Origin: Actinomycetota bacterium
GTDB taxonomy: Bacteria; Actinomycetota; Thermoleophilia; UBA2241
Assembly (NCBI GenBank): GCA_012719015.1
Contig: JAAYBE010000041.1
Location: forward strand, 1 to 6,857
DNA: 6,857 nucleotides
Direction of reading: 5' to 3'
The notes under the pieces were generated by a model. That model was not told the origin of the DNA. It did no database searches and worked only from the letters and a program-made list of their open reading frames with translations. Shown piece by piece: positions 6,497 through 6,857 of this stretch. Position numbers and translations under genes: made by a program. The first letter of the stretch is position 1. Each line of letters starts with the position of its first letter.

Positions 6497-6857
6497 ATGG
6501 TCGGCCTCGTCATCGTCAGTCACAGCGTCCGCCTCGCCGACGGCGTGGTCGAGCTGGCCGCGCAGATGGCGGGCCCTGAAGTGCGTCTCGCCACGGCGGC
6601 CGGGCTCGACGGACCCGGCGACGCTCTGGGGACGGACGCGGCCCGCGTGCTGCGGGCGGTCGAGGAGGTCTGGTCGGACGACGGCGTGCTCGTGCTCATG
6701 GACCTCGGCAGCGCCGTCCTCTCGGCCGAGCTGGCCGTCGACCTCCTCGACGAGGAGCGGCGCGGCAAGGTGCGGCTCACGGCCGCGCCGCTCGTCGAGG
6801 GCGCGGTGGCGGCCGCCGTCTCGGCGAGCCTCGGCGACCCGCTCGAGGCCGTCGCCG
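6497..6857 (+). CDS. dhaM: PTS phosphotransferase subunit DhaM, N-terminal part (cut by window end)
   Basis: DhaM takes phosphate from PEP through Enzyme I and HPr and hands it to the ADP held by DhaL. The 120 visible residues fit the EIIA(mannose)-like domain: VGLVIVSHSVRLADGV with His9 as the expected phospho-acceptor, GVLVLMDLGSAVLSAELAVDLL around residues 63-84, and APLVEGAVAAAV after that. It begins 3 nt after the dhaL stop with no obvious ribosome binding site, so it probably relies on coupling. The frame is open at the window edge, so I cannot tell whether it is a short single-domain DhaM or one with fused HPr and EI domains as in E. coli. Its presence marks this as a PEP-driven rather than ATP-driven kinase. 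Confidence 0.93.
   Translation, partial: MVGLVIVSHSVRLADGVVELAAQMAGPEVRLATAAGLDGPGDALGTDAARVLRAVEEVWSDDGVLVLMDLGSAVLSAELAVDLLDEERRGKVRLTAAPLVEGAVAAAVSASLGDPLEAVA

Overview
The window is high-GC, protein-dense bacterial DNA with strong G/C bias at third codon positions. It carries seven protein genes: four on the minus strand and three on the plus strand (the last cut by the window end), arranged around one divergent intergenic region at about 4358-4700. The gene types fit Actinomycetota best: a COG2229/CvnD-type GTPase-like fold joined to DUF4388, a PTS-linked dihydroxyacetone kinase operon, an MFS_3/EntS-like exporter and a possible leaderless transcript. A Deinococcota or other high-GC lineage is not excluded. 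This is inference from protein style; no rRNA or tRNA is present to settle it.

Minus strand, in transcription order (right to left): an 82-residue protein of unknown function with its own good sigma-70-type promoter, a strong ribosome binding site and a GC hairpin just after its stop; a 12-helix MFS exporter whose ATG follows a TAnnnT -10 element by 6 nt, so it may be leaderless; a DUF4388 protein with two MshEN-type (c-di-GMP-binding) sequence motifs and a C-terminal Ras-like domain that has lost its nucleotide-binding motifs; and hemB (porphobilinogen synthase), a complete zinc-type enzyme. The last three are spaced by about 110 nt and could be co-transcribed. Positions 1-169, beyond hemB, hold no gene that I can support.

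Plus strand: dhaK, dhaL and the start of dhaM. DhaK binds dihydroxyacetone covalently through a histidine, DhaL carries the ADP/ATP cofactor, and DhaM (phospho-acceptor His9) receives phosphate from PEP through Enzyme I and HPr. dhaK/dhaL overlap by ATGA and dhaL/dhaM are 3 nt apart, so this is a tightly coupled operon. Upstream lie a candidate promoter with a 12-bp palindrome in its spacer and four GACGGT repeats.

The most interesting object is the DUF4388 / MshEN-like / degenerate GTPase protein. It looks like a nucleotide second-messenger or scaffold protein in which the GTPase fold persists without its switch, encoded just upstream of a core heme-synthesis gene. The 82-residue protein is the best small unknown.
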